From positions 2,852,001-2,916,000 of the forward strand of contig JASJZC010000007.1 of NCBI GenBank assembly GCA_037178855.1: 64,000 nt of DNA, read 5' to 3'. Origin of the DNA: Oscheius sp. JU75 (lineage: Eukaryota; Nematoda; Chromadorea; Rhabditida; Rhabditidae). Position 1 is the stretch's first letter. Each line of letters starts with the position of its first letter. A model generated the notes under the pieces. It saw only the letters and a program-made list of their open reading frames with translations. It ran no database searches and was not told the DNA's origin. Shown here one piece after another: positions 41,498 through 53,874 of this stretch. The translations under genes were made by a program, and so were the position numbers.

Positions 41498-44400
41498 TCA
41501 CATTCTCTGAATAGAAACTCCTTCTTGGCCTAAATCATCTGCAACTTCTTCATGTTTGACAACGTCGTTGGCCCGCATATTCTCCTCGTCCGCTGCCATC
41601 TCCCGCTCATATGCAATACGCTTGTAACTGAAATAACTTTTGAATAAATCGAACAATAACTTACTAAGGGTTCAAGAAGATAACTGCGATGAGGGCTGAG
41701 CTGACAGAAAGAACACACCATAGGTCAAAGGCAACTGAAATATAATTGGGCAAGAAATGATTGTTGCACGTACACTGCCAGTTCTTCTTCCCCTTGATCG
41801 AGGAAGAATACAACCAGGTTGTTTCCATGGAAAAGTTAAACATCAAAGCCACAGCGAACATGCAGAGCTGTCCACTGAGAACAAGTAATCCGGAAGAGGT
41901 AGCTTCGTAAACGGGAAAAGTCGTCTCGACACCCATCTCAATCCCAATCGGGAACTGTGGTATAGAGAAAACTCCAAGCAGAGAGCACATGACAAGGTTC
42001 ACTGCTTCGTCCAACCCACTTTTCTTTTGATGAATGAGCCACTAAATTATGGTGATTGAAAAATGGTAAAGACTGTACCAGTCTGAAGCCAATGGCCGTA
42101 ACTGCAAAGCCGACACTGCACATTTTGATGATTTCCTTAAAACATTTCCAGCGATCACAAATGAATCCAGCAGCAAGAGATGCTATTACTCCAACAAAAG
42201 CGCAAATAGCCGGGCAGTAGCTGCAAAATCTTGTGATCAGAAATAAACACAGCATACTTGTCAAGTACGTAGTTCTGCAATTGAAGTATTTCTGGCAAGA
42301 TAACCATGAAACCCCAAAGTTGAGCAAACGCAATCGAGAATGTAAACATCTGCACGATAAACTGTCGCTCCCTAAAGTTATTTTTCTGTAGGAAATACTA
42401 AACTATAGTACTTACATCAAGCAAGAACGGATTGATTCCCAGAATTCAAGATGTTGAATGGCGTGAAGAGCATTTGAAGGACTTGGTGGTGTCTTTGGTA
42501 TACTGCGAGTGTTGAAAGCTGCCATCACTCCATTTATGATGGCGAGGAGACTCATTATGGCATTCTACAAACCATTAAACGTCTCGATAATGACTACTTA
42601 CAAAGACGAATAGTTCCCAAGTGTCGCGGTAATCATCTGGCACAGTTTGTTTACTAAAGATGAGAAGTGGGACCATCGTTCCGAGAACAACCCCAAACGG
42701 ATTTGCTAAAGTTTTATTCCAGGGAAAAATAGTAACTTACCAATAAAACTGAGCACATTGGCTAAAGCGCGCTGATTTTCGGGGAACCAACATTCTGCTA
42801 TCTTAGATGGTAGGACAAGGAAGAAAGCTTGGGCAGCTGCAACTATAACAGATCCTGCAGAGCTTGATTGAACCAAAAGCCTAAGGAGGTAACCTGAGTA
42901 TAGCAAAGCTAATCGAGCAACGTGACTCTGTATGGCCGGAATCGAAGACATAAGGCGAACCAAAGAGCCGACAATGTTTAGCACGACACCACAGTTGATA
43001 GATAGTCGAATCCCGAAATGATCCGTTATGTACATTCCACCGATTCCAGTAACAACGGCGACGATCTTAAACGGGCTTAAATGTTGTTTTGTTTAGTCTA
43101 CCTGGAATATTTGGTTGGTGTTCAGACCAGCATCGCAAGTCTCGTTCCCGTTGCAATAGAATTTGTCAGTTTCAGCTGTCAGAGTGGTGTAGCTCATCCA
43201 TTGCTACAAAATTTTATCACTTTATAAATATCTAAGCTTTCAGGTCGAAGATGCATTCCTATGTGTTTGCTTACCATAGAATTCGACAGAGCGAGGAGGC
43301 AACAAGTAGCTAAGACGAGCCAACGTGTGTTGTATACGACGTATCTTAAAAACACAAACGTTTTACGTTAACTGCGCTTACTTGTCAGAAATCTTGATCA
43401 GCTCCATCTCGGTTGTTCTGCGGACAAGAGTAGGGTGAACAGCTCGGCTGGTATCTTCCTGCTGGGCTGAGGCACCCATAGGAGTCATGGGAATCTGAAA
43501 ACGATACTTTCGGAGAGTGAATCGTGTTGACAACATTCTTTGCAGGAAAGCGTGGGTTTAACCTAACATACGATTTTGTATTGCTCCATTTTTGTTCGAT
43601 ATGATGTTGACTTGGAATAGAGTGCGCGAAGGAATGATTAAAAAACGCTTATTCAGTTAGAATAAAAGCATAAAAAACAAGAAAAGGCCTCTCGGAAACT
43701 TCAGAGTCTTTGGAAAAAGTGTAAGAAACCATAAAGTGGTAGAAAAGACGTCTTTTCAGATGATTTATACGAGATTGTAAAGAGAGTTCGCCACGCTCAC
43801 GCGTACTGCACCAGCAAGTAGTTGAACTCGGTAATCTTGATCGCTGATTCACTGTACACAAAAATAGATTGGAAAAACAATGTCAATAATCAAAACTGGC
43901 CGGAAGTGATTAGAGTGGACGAGGTGCCACTGATAAGTGAGAGTACAGCTTTTTCAAATGAAGTGAAGCATCTTTTAACACAGTCTCTGTTCAGAGGTTC
44001 TCTCGCGGAAAAATCTGACTTTTCAACTGTAAAAGCTAGAGTGAGCAAGATTTCCTCAAAAAGTTATCAAATTTGAGGGGAAGGCTAGAGGTGCGACTAC
44101 AGATCGCAGAGTATTGTGTCTAATAAGGGTGTGAAACAATGGAAATATTCAATTAATTTCTCTGTCATATTCATCGCAAATCGTTTTTCTCATTAATCAC
44201 CGCGTAACTTCCGTAGGGTATTGTAAACATTAGCATCTGAAGTTTGTGGAACTTCCTACGGTCTCGCAAATTAAACGTAAACGAAAGATGTGTTATTTTC
44301 TTATCAATAATGTTTGACACGTCAATTTTTAATGAACAATGAGGATTTTATAAAATGACTCATAAAAATCAATCATGACGCATACTTAGAGTTTTTAACA

Positions 44401-44683
44401 ACTTTGAAGCCATTAAAAAGTAAATACTACTGAGCTTGCCAAAATAGGATGGTCAGAATGTCCTAACTTTCCTCACCGTTTACTTTGCATTTTTTTTCCT
44501 ATCGCCAGATTTTCTTACACGCCTCAGTGTATTAGTGAGAAATGAGCAAGACTAGTACATTTATCTGTATATCTTTTTCTCTTTTTTCACGATTAGTCAA
44601 TATGAGACACTCATACTGTATGCTTAATTTTGGTGGAAACTTACCTCTTGCATCTCATCGAGTTTCAAGCCATGGTTGTCCAT
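41498..44683 (-). CDS. SLC49 / FLVCR-like major facilitator transporter
   Basis: Twelve exons read on the minus strand: 44683-44645, 43494-43382, 43344-43275, 43203-43102, 43065-42741, 42705-42602, 42564-42416, 42371-42258, 42220-42079, 42041-41774, 41734-41665 and 41627-41498. About 12 hydrophobic segments are present. The block QAFFLVLPSKIAECWFPENQ followed by ALANVLSFIANPFGVVLG matches the FLVCR pattern (AQ-F-L-LPS-IA--WF). GFICDRWKCF resembles the second-half loop motif. Family members have been linked to transport of haem, choline or related small molecules across the plasma membrane; the substrate here cannot be told. The first exon (MDNHGLKLDEMQE) joins in frame across a 1.15-kb intron; a downstream ATG at 43488 is an alternative start. 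The C-terminus is acidic and cytosolic. Confidence 0.85.
43822..44076 (+). other. Open frame nested in the first intron of the SLC49-like gene
   Basis: An uninterrupted frame of about 84 codons on the strand opposite the host gene, with protein-like composition (IDWKNNVNNQNWPEVIRVDE ...). It has no ATG at the start and no recognised family. It may be chance or a fragment of a nested gene. Confidence 0.15.
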
Positions 44684-45527
44684 CACCGAGTCGAATCGGC
44701 TAAGAATGACACGTCCCCTACAGACGAACTGTTATGTACGGAAATATTAATGAAATTGACATTTCCGATTAAAATGGAGCGATGATGCTATCAGACCTTC
44801 AACGTCCGCTGTAGTAGTCAAAAAGAAGAAAAAGTGTAGACACTGAAGAGAAATGAGGGAAGATATTTGATCCAGCAATATTTAGCTTTTTCTGTGTAAA
44901 TGTTTCACCAAATTCTGCTTATAATTAGCTGTAAATGATTGTCACGAACTTATTTGCCAGCTATATTTTCCCATAAGCAACAAGTCGAGCGGTCGATGAT
45001 ATTTCTTCCTTTTTGTTGCGTTTGAAATATGGCTGATGGGAGGCGAGATAGCGCTCACTGCGGGATGTCGCCAATGATGTTGCCTTGATATATGACCATA
45101 TTCGTGCCTCATACTGTTTCTCTTGATAGTGTCAGACCCCCTTCTCTCAAGAGGCAGCACATAATCATAATTGTAATATGTCCCCAATCCATCATACCAC
45201 GTCGAGCGGCAACTGTCCACGCGGTATCTTGCAAGCTCTGGCCAAATGTATCTTAAATCTGCGATGTATCATCAGCTCTCCATAAACACCCGCTGCTCGA
45301 AGCATTTTGATGGATAGCTCGAGGGCGCCAGCCGCTCTCCGCGCCACATAAATTCAGTTGCATCAATTGTCTTTCACACGTTCGTCATTACCATAATTAG
45401 GGAGCCGCGACGGTAATTCCTTTGATCTTTCCAGGAAATCTGAATCCTATAAATAGACGAAAAAACTTCATGGATACATCGCAGCAGTTTCCTCATAGTG
45501 ACTCTCAAATCTAATAATAACTTCTGC
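44684..45527. other. Divergent intergenic region
   Basis: Lies between the start of the SLC49-like gene (minus) and the start of the kinase-like gene (plus) and presumably holds both promoters. I see no further gene. Confidence 0.4.
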
Positions 45528-46615
45528 ATGTGGCGGCGTCTAGTCGGCGGCTTCCTCATACTTTCCTCCATTTATCATAGCAAGAGTTTTTACGAATATC
45601 TATACGCTTTTGATGATGACGGTAAGAAGAAAACTGTTTCCTCTACTGTAACTGTTTAGTGAGCCATATGCTAGTTGCTTCTCGGACTGGGTATACTGTA
45701 AAAGGAGTGAATAGTAAGGTTCTTATGCTTTCTTTTGCTCATTTTTCACAGCTAGCTTATCTGATTGCTCACCTCTCGCTCTTGGAGGAATCATAGGAGA
45801 AGGATGGCAGAAGACTGTTTATAGATGGAATGATTTTGCTATAAAAACGGCTCGTCTGAATGGACCAGCCTACCGACAATGTCTGCAGAACGAACAGGTG
45901 TGTTGAGCAACCTCGTAAGAAAAAAAAAAATGGATAATTTTGCTTTTTCAAACCAAATCATTCCTAGCTTTCGATAAACTGTTCACACTCTATTTCAGAC
46001 AAATTTGTGTAAAAAGATGCTTCTTCGTACAATGATAGATGAAATCAGCTGGTTCTACCGCTTTCGCAATAACAAGGGAATAGTCGAGGTATTAGAAAGT
46101 TGCAGTCTGCAGTCTGTCTCTTTATTTTAGATAAAGTCGTACTGCATACCTCCTGATCCTATTTCTGACATCACTCAGCTGCGCATTGTGGTCGAGCTTG
46201 GCGATCTGTTAACGTCGCTCTCTTTGGTCCAAATGGACTGGAATGATAGAAAACATATTGTGGAGCAAATTCTCAGAGTCGTTCTTACGCTAAAGGAATA
46301 CACTTTGAACGATTTGCGTCGACAGCAGGTGAGTGAGGTTTAATCATAGAAAAGCCCCATTTTAGTTTGTTCTAGTGAGTGGGAGGCCTAAAATGTCTGA
46401 CCTCGATCATATCACTAAAGGCCCGCAGAACGGCAAGTATGAAAACATGCTTATATATTTCTTCAGTTACAGATAGTACCATATTCACCAAATTCCAACG
46501 AGAATTTCTACCTTTTCTTACGGCAAGTGATGCACCAAGCTGGTTTATTGACGGGCTAACAAATACAACTAATACCACCGGTTTAGAAAGTTTATTAAAA
46601 CGAGTTGAACGATGA
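45528..46615 (+). CDS. FAM69/PIP49 (DIPK)-like divergent kinase, type II membrane or secreted
   Basis: Exons: 45528-45621, a poorly resolved one at about 45660-45705, 45752-45897, 45999-46088, 46131-46328, 46366-46432 and 46467-46615. The N-terminus MWRRLVGGFLILSSIYHS is a signal anchor. CSPLALGGIIGEGWQKTVYR looks like a glycine-loop region followed by a possible VAIK-like lysine in DFAIKTA. LNDLRRQQFVLVSGRPKMSD followed by LDHITKG resembles the PIP49_C block where DLD takes the DFG position. Family members are ER/Golgi or secreted (pseudo)kinases with unclear substrates. The last intron (46433-46466) is a 34-nt GC-AG intron; reading through it would end the protein at YRstop. The second exon's phase does not fit cleanly, so the N-terminal third is uncertain. 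AATAAA at 46637-46642. Family call is from pattern only. Confidence 0.6.
46433..46466 (+). other. 34-nt GC-AG intron
   Basis: The upstream exon ends CAGAACG, followed by GCAAGTATG at the 5' end and TTTCTTCAG at the 3' end. Removing it joins GPQN to VTDSTIFTKF in a frame that stays open for about 49 codons to a TGA. Retaining it gives a stop after YFFSYR. The strong GCAAGT match is typical of GC donors. Confidence 0.65.
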
Positions 46616-46636
46616 AACGTGTAATTAGTGCTATAC

Positions 46637-46642
46637 AATAAA
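46637..46642 (+). terminator. Poly(A) signal AATAAA of the kinase-like gene
   Basis: A perfect AATAAA lies 22 nt after the TGA of the kinase-like gene, a usual distance for compact nematode 3' UTRs. Confidence 0.7.
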
Positions 46643-46764
46643 GATTTCCAAAATTGCACATTATTTCAAACATTCTGATGCAAATCTCGAATCACAGTTG
46701 TAACTATCAATAGAATAAGCTGAAATCATTGTCTATTAGCAATTTGAGAAAAACAAAAAGCGAA

Positions 46765-46835
46765 GGTCCCGGGGAGATTTGAACTCCCGTCGCAGGATTC
46801 AGAGTCCTGAGTGCTAACCGCTACACCACGGGACC
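46765..46835 (-). tRNA. tRNA-Gln (CTG), second copy
   Basis: Body identical to the tRNA-Gln at 38771-38842: same acceptor stem, loop CTCTGAA with anticodon CTG, and T-arm AGTTCAAATCT. Downstream on the minus strand is TTCGCTTTTTG, a Pol III terminator. Outside the gene the flanks differ from the first copy after a few bases. Confidence 0.95.
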
Positions 46836-47069
46836 GGCGAACATAGGCTCCCGCGACCAATGTTTGATGGTGACTGGCTGCGACAGTGAAGGAAATCTGA
46901 TCACCCTGTACAGAAACTGAGTGTCCTCAGAAAAATTTCATTCGTACAGTTAAGAACAGTAAAAAGACGAGTTTAAATTACGATTTGACTGCTTATCAAC
47001 TACAATCCCTTAAACAAGGGATACTTCTTGTCTTTACTATCCATCTTTTGTGCACAGAATTCTGTTTAC

Positions 47070-47810
47070 CATGTTAAAGCTGCGGAAAATAGCAGCTGTC
47101 TTTCGTTGGATAACTCTTGTTCGAGCTGCGAAATACGACCTTCAACCACCTCAAGTTTCAGTCCCGCTTATGAATCCGAACAGACAGCTTTTTCCAGAAA
47201 ATATATCACTTTGTTGAAGCGGTTTGTCAAGCACACAATTTTTAAATTTTTCAATCAAAACACTCCAAGTCTGGCTTTGTTCAAGTGGTCCCGCCAATTT
47301 TCTAACGTGCGTGGGCACGAATCCCTGTTCGTTCCATCACCCCTGAGTGACATATTTTCGGCCAACAATTGTTCTCGTCGCCTTATAGCAAGTTGACTCA
47401 TTAGACTTTGATAGCCCTCTCGTTATGTCAATCAGTTCCGCTTCCTCTTCCACCCCTTTTTTGAGTATTCGAACGCAAAAGAAGCAATTGGGTGAAAATA
47501 GACATAGTTAGGAGGATGTCGTGAACAGCGGGGATTACCCCTTGTGGAGTATGCTCGAAGTCAACACATTTTTCTCCCTCTTCTCGTAGTCGTCTCAATT
47601 CTTGCTTCTGGGAGCAGTCGGCCATGCAGAGGTGGGTTTGATACGCTTCCGACGGCAGCTCCGTAGCTGCGTTAAGAGTGAGCTAATCTTACTTGCTGGC
47701 GCGGTAATAATAGAAGTAGCTGATTGAGCGCGAGAGAATCTGGGGTCTAAAAACGGCAACCAGAGATCTGAATTATTCAGTCCTGGATCATATTCTGCTT
47801 CCGCGCCCAT
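47070..47810 (-). CDS. Possible coiled-coil protein gene, structure unresolved
   Basis: Several exon-like open stretches on the minus strand: from ATG 47810 (MGAEAEYDPGLNNSDLWLPF ...) to A|GTAAGAT; a second containing MADCSQKQELRRLREEGEKC; a third with RRREQLLAENMSLRGD in one frame; and a fourth with LEVVEGRISQLEQELSNERQ ending at TG|GTAAAC (47070). The last two have heptad-like leucines and recall a leucine zipper, but I see no bZIP basic region. Phases link the first and second stretches; later joins are ambiguous. A real gene is plausible but not demonstrated. Confidence 0.3.
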
Positions 47811-47829
47811 ACGGAAGCACCTACCGCTT

Positions 47830-50800
47830 GCAAGTTTACCTCAAGTTCACCACCATTACTATTTAGTGGATGTTACTGTATTCTCTTTTAGTTTTTGGAC
47901 ATTTTTTTACTTCCTGATATCTTGAAACGACATTTAAATGTTTTAATTATTTCTTTTCTTTCGCTTCTCGGTATCTACAATAAGGATTCCTACTGTAAAG
48001 TATTCCTAAAACTAAGGCTTCTCGTTCCCTTGGCTTATGTTGGACGCTCATGACAACACCTGTCAGTTGTATTTTTGTGCTTTGATGCTTGAGTAAACTG
48101 AGTGTCTGTAACAGAGGTTCTTGTTTGTTTGAACGATCCAAAAATCATAAAAATACGCCTGCTGCTATCGTTACTACATTTATTAGAACCGTTTGATCGT
48201 GTAAGAAAGTGATCTCTTTATTACAGCTCATTTACTATTCCGATGCAGTTGTTTATTCCCTGACTCTTGTTTTCAGATCACATCCTTCGCCTGATTATAA
48301 AACATTATATTGCGCTGTTTTTGTGGTCCTATTCTTAGACGCTCAAACAATCGGAACGCGTGGTAGTCGTGTTCCCCGGGGAGGTGTCTGCCCCTCTCTG
48401 AAAATCTGTTACTTCACGAAGAAGAAACATTTAGCCTGTCAATCAAAGTAAAGGTCATGGCCCTTTCAAATCGCTTCGTCCTGTCCCAAAAGAGTCGAGA
48501 ACTCTTCTTTTTTAGTCTTCCCAGATGTAATATGAGTATATACGTATGTTCAGCAAAGTGCGCACTTGTTCGCGCATGAGGTGGGTCCTTGAGGCCTTCT
48601 GGTGCGGAGAGAACCTTCAACACGCAGACCATCATTATTTAGCTGACTCGTAGTAGAGGAGGTCTCAATGACTGTTATGGCCGTCACAACTTCTGCTTCT
48701 CTATCCTGTGTGCGGGGACAGGAGACTGAATGAGATTTGGCAATCGCCCGCGGCCATCGGGAATTCTCACTCCACTCATCCTTTCCTACTTTTGTGCGTT
48801 TAGTTCAATTCAAAAGTCAAGTGGCCTGAAATCTTTATTCAAAGCTGTAATATTCTTCTGTCTTCTCCCTCTTTTTCTCTTCGAAACGGCCTGTAAGCGC
48901 TCTGCTGCTCATATGCTTTTGAATTCAGAGCTTTTGTTATGATTCCGTATACGTTACAGCATTCGGCTGCTCCGAAACTGTTTAATTAACAGTTTATAGC
49001 TTCACAGAGAGAGCTAATCCTGCGTCCAAAGTTTCCAAAGAACTGCTTCTTGCTTCTCGTTTTGAACTCATTTGTTCATTAGTTTTTCACCCGTCTGGCT
49101 CCGCTGTTTGTTGAAGCGTACTGTTTCAATTCGAGGCATCTTTGAAAGGTTCCTTGAACTGCGTCTCTGTCCAAGTAGGTAACTTGTGTTTCCTCGAACT
49201 GTTTTGCTCTCTAATTTTACGTCATGAGCTCGAACCTGTCTTATGCTATCAATCTCACTTCGAGTTAACCTAATACTCGTGTGTATACATGACACGTCTC
49301 TACAACTCTCACGTGGTTAGTGGTTTCTGTAATGCGTAGATAGTATTAATCTTTAAAATTAGAAGAAACAGAACATGTTTCTTTCTATCGTTATGTCGTT
49401 TCCGTTTTACTCTTCTTGTCAACTATACAGCTTTGCACTCTACTTGAGCGAAATATGAATGAGTTCTCCTCATAAGGAACGCGCTAGCGAAAATGATTAA
49501 TCCCCACTTTGTAAAACCCTTGGTGTTTTTCTTCAATCTCTAGCCGGCGGGCATGCTCTCGAGTTTGACGAAGAACCTAAGTCTGCTCCAGACCACCCAA
49601 ACTGTACTTTGGTATCAGTTTGCTGTCTGGCAGTCAGCCTGCGTGTTTTTTGACGAACCTTAGTGTCCTAAAGATCAAGAGGCGGGAAGGAGAGAGAGAG
49701 AGCTAAGGGTTGAGGAACATCAGCCAATGAAATCATCTGCCTCATGGCCAGCGGTGACAAACAATCAGCTTCAAAAAATCTTTTACTTCCATCAATCTTT
49801 CGGCTTGCCGGCACTTATGTGAATCGGTCCAGGGAATCTACCCTTTAATAGCCGCAACTTCTGCTCGTGGGAGCCTAGCAGCAAAAGTTCTTCACTCCTT
49901 TAATCCTTTGGTGTGCAAACTTGCACAACTTTGTAGCTTAACCTCTCCACTGCAGATGTTTGAAGCATGGAATCACCTGTTTGGTAACCTCGCTAAATTT
50001 GACGTCCAAACTCGTTAGGTATATAAAATGCAACTTGAAGAGTTGCAACCGTTCGCTTCTCAACTTGCAGCTATTGCCGTCTCTGTGAACTCCTCTCGTT
50101 TCGAATTGACCCCGAGAGCGCAACGAGACTAGGAAATCACATTGTGAAAGTGGCCATCCTCAAGTGGCTACTGAATCCAGTGAAGAAGATCCTTATAGTT
50201 AGGCTCTGTACGATGCCGTTCTGACCAACTGAGTTGACCTATGTTAAAAGTACTCCCTCTGGGCCCATGGTGTGCCGCAAATTGGCATGCTAATCAGTAG
50301 ACCAGCTGCCCCAGGCCCTAACTCACACCGGTATTTCAGCTGGTCTCTTGCTGCTGGTAATTGAGCTGTGGACTTTTGTTTGTACATAGTTTTCTTCTTT
50401 CCTCCAGTTGCTTGTTTCAAACCGAAATTATTGTAATACAGACACGGAATAACGTACCTTTGGTTTTACAAATATGATTAATTGCTTTAATAGCAGCTAC
50501 ATATCTTTTAGCATCCAATTTTGCTTGAAAACTAGTAAGAGCCGTTTTTTCAGCAAACCCAGTATGAAAGCAACTTCATATGCCGTACACAAAATCAGAA
50601 TCTTCCCAGGAAACAGTGCTTTCAATCTCCTTGATCAGAAGCTTGTGTTTTATCGCGTGATATAGTGAAATGCAAACTTACCCTCGATCAGCTGTTATCC
50701 GCATAATAATTTGACGCAATCGCATATTCAATTCAGACGAAAACAGCATCTTGATCTGCATCAGCCTCTTTGTTGACATGGGCATTAATAGGCAGTGTAC

Positions 50801-51001
50801 ACGCTTCCAGTGTGCCTAATATACAGAGTGAGATACTTCAAGTGATTCTCATTAACTGGCATCCACATGTGCCAACAGCTAGACGCTTAAAGTCCATTAT
50901 ATTCCAAGTGAGGGTGTGCGAAGGTCTGCACTTGTCACTTTACAATTTCTCTGAGCGCGTTCTGTTCTCCACAAATCCTAAAATTCAGTGAAACGTATGG
51001 A
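47830..51001. other. Gene-poor stretch upstream of the GPCR
   Basis: No supported gene. At about 50195-50315 the minus strand has tRNA D-arm-like words (ACTCAGTTGGTCAGA, CAGCTGGTCTACTGATTAGC) but no T-arm or acceptor stem. The part next to 51002 presumably contains the GPCR promoter. Confidence 0.4.
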
Positions 51002-53343
51002 ATGGCCGCCTGTGAAATGGGCTCCGTCAACCTCACCAGTGCGTTGTGGTTGGCAGATGCCGTGGCCGGACTACATGGAGCCTATGCTCATCTTCATCCA
51101 TACGTCGCAGTAGCTTTGTGTTTAGCAGGTAAGAAAAGTGAAAAGTACAAAAAAGTTTCGTTTTAGGTACTCTGATGAACATTATAACAGTGATTGTCCT
51201 GACGAGACCTACTATGATCTCACCCATCAACTGTCTTCTCTGTGCTATCGCAATCTGCGACATTATCGTCATGTCATCAGTACTTGTTTTTGTGACTCAT
51301 TTCTTAATAGTAGCTGGTAGCCGGTGAGACCACATGTATGCAATGAACTGCTAGACTTTTCCAGATGTGACATATCAGACTGGAATCTAGGCTGGGCGTA
51401 CTTTTTGTTTCTACATGCACAGACAAGTGTCATCTTTCACGCTACAAGTATCTGGCTCACGGTTTGATCAGAAAATTATATCGGACCGGGATGTTTTCAG
51501 GTGCTGATGGCTCAGATTCGCGTCTACACCATCAAAAGAGCGACTTCAGCACCCACAGAAGTTGTCACCAATAGATCGACGTTCTACATTGCTGCTATCA
51601 CGATCATAGTAGTTATTGTAGCGAATATACCAAACTTTATGACATTTGAAGTGAGTTTGCGCTTCAATTTGTGTACCATAGGCTTTATTAGAATCTAGAC
51701 TCAGAAACTCGGTTCAGATCGTTGAGCGACCAGCTTTCGGTTGGTGTGGAGACGAAGAAGACGAAACAGCAACGCCGTCACCGGAAGAGGAACAAATTAT
51801 GATGTATACGGTTATAGCTTCCGAGAAAGATTGCGATCTTCTGAAGGTCTTGTTAGCCATCGAGATGTAATATTAGCGACTTTCAGGCAGCATTCTGGAC
51901 AACGGGTATTTTGTTCAAAGTCGTCCCCTGCATCATGCTCACAGTTTCAATTGCCACCCTTGTCAAGATTATTCGCGACGTTTCTCACAGAAGGAAGACC
52001 CTTGCTCAAGTACAGTTGTCCTGTTAGTTTAGTAAAATCGCTTTAGGTAATGAACAAAAAACGCATGCCACGGGATCATACAACACCGATGCTTGTTGCT
52101 GTTCTTTCTATTTTTCTCGTCGCCGAGCTTCCCCAAGGAGTGCTACACGTCTGCAATGCAATCTTTTCAAAAGCCACCTTTTACGAGCAGGTTAGCGATA
52201 AAAGAATTTAAACTGAATCAACACTTTAGATATACCAGCCACTAGGCGACGTCATGGATCTGCTGTCGCTTTTGAACTCGGCAGTCAACTTTATAATATA
52301 CTGCGCTATGAGCCGAAAATTCCGTTGCGTCTTCTTACAGATTGTATTCAGCTGTCTACCCAAAGCTATTCATCGGTAATTCTGTTTAAAATCTTGAACA
52401 GTAATCAGTTTCAGAAAATACTTGGCCGACTGGTCTGGACTCAATGAGAATGAAACTTCTAGACGGAAACCCTCAGCCTTCACCACAGACATGACAACCA
52501 AAACAGAACAGGTTGGAATTTTTAGAGCATGTTTTTCGCAAAAATTGGCGGAGTATCTTGCGCAAAATATCTAAACTCTTACAGCGTCAAATGTTTTTTA
52601 CCCTTCTTATGTTGATGAAGAGACGTCAGGCGTACACTGGTTTGTTTTATCTAGTGAAGCACAATAGACTCCTTTCTCTGTCTCTCTACCTGCTTGAAAC
52701 AATGTTTTTACTTTTTATTTAGCTGGCCTTGACGTCGTCTCAACACAGAATGTCAACCACTTCGATGCTGATTCAGACAGCGACGCCGCGAGATAACGTC
52801 TCTAATAATATCAAGTTGTATTCGAATAATCTTTTGAGTGTAGGTGAGTCCAATTCCGTTTTCTGGACTTTGTTTCCCCAATCACTATTAGGGGAACACT
52901 GGACTGGCCATTTATGGAGACCCATTCCAGATGTTTAGTCTATTTCGAACCACCTGGCCAAAATTGATCGAGGAAGCGTTAGAGATGGCTTTCGGAAATC
53001 ATTAGAGTCGCTAAAACGAAATTACAGACCAACCGTCAGCTCGATACTTACACACTCCACGGGTCAGTTTCGATGTCCCCTCGAAAACACCTTTCGCCAA
53101 TCGAAGTAGCCTAGAAATTCACGAGATCAAGTTTCCTGTACCGGAGCTGAAGAAATGTGAAAAGGTGAGCCCCTTATAGACTTCAAAACAAAAAGATTTC
53201 AGATGACTGCTCCAAAGCGAACATATTCAGAGAGACTATCCTCAATTAAGAATTGGATGGAAAAGGCCTTGAACAACAATCAAGACAGTCCACAACGACG
53301 GATAAACATGCTTCAATGTGAGACGAGTACGGTAGCATATTGA
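51002..53343 (+). CDS. Class A peptide GPCR, DMSR/FMRFamide-receptor type
   Basis: Seven-transmembrane receptor likely for a FMRFamide-like neuropeptide, acting at the neuronal or muscle plasma membrane. The frame starts MAACEMGSVNLTSALWLA (NLT is a potential glycosylation site). Then: TM1 (LCLAGTLMNIITVIVLTRPT), TM2 (NCLLCAIAICDIIVMSSV), TM3 (YFLFLHAQTSVIFHATSIWL), TM4 (FYIAAITIIVVIVANIPNF), TM5 (TGILFKVVPCIMLTVSIA), TM6 (LVAVLSIFLVAELPQGVL) and TM7 (LLSLLNSAVNFIIYCAMSRK, the NSxxNFxxY form of NPxxY). The TM1-TM2 loop RPTM-SPINCLLCAIA and the MSRKFR start of the tail are typical of nematode DMSR receptors. A long Ser/Thr-rich tail is spread over several exons (to TGA 53341-53343). The splice near 52850-53045 in the tail is uncertain. 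The ligand cannot be inferred. Confidence 0.85.
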
Positions 53344-53874
53344 GAGGAATGGATTAAACGGGATCAGCATATCAAAACTATAAATTGTAAATACTTCGAA
53401 TTAAAGTTATCATGCCAACTCTTTGCTCTCTTCGGATACTGTCGACCTGTCTACTCTTTTTTTCTTATCTTGTTAGTCTTTCCAGTGTGATCTTGTCAAT
53501 ATTTTTTTTCTGATCCAGCAAAGTAGAATTTATGTTCTGTTGAGGAGCCGGTGCGCCATACAAACAAGTGCGAAGAATAGTTGAAGTGTCAATAGTTTAA
53601 TTTGTCTTGGATGTTACAAACATTTCTATATTTACAATCATTTGCGGAAGGACATGAGAGATTTCTTTCAAAAACAGTTAATAGCACACATATAAAGCAG
53701 ATTTATCCGTAAGTTTGGCAAGAGGTTTGGTTTAGCACACAAAAGTGTAAGTAGCGTAGTACGTATAATTCGAAAAAAGACACGTTTGAAGGGATGGGGA
53801 AAGTTTTTGGAACCGAATGAGACCCAAAACATTAAAACCGTAGTTGTCAAAGCCAATTGTAGAGGTAGAGTGGA

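Noticed and set aside
50195-50315. tRNA-like or SINE-like words on the minus strand (ACTCAGTTGGTCAGA, CAGCTGGTCTACTGATTAGC)
   Set aside because: They resemble Pol III A boxes, but there is no B box, T-arm or matching acceptor stem, and I see no second copy in the window.
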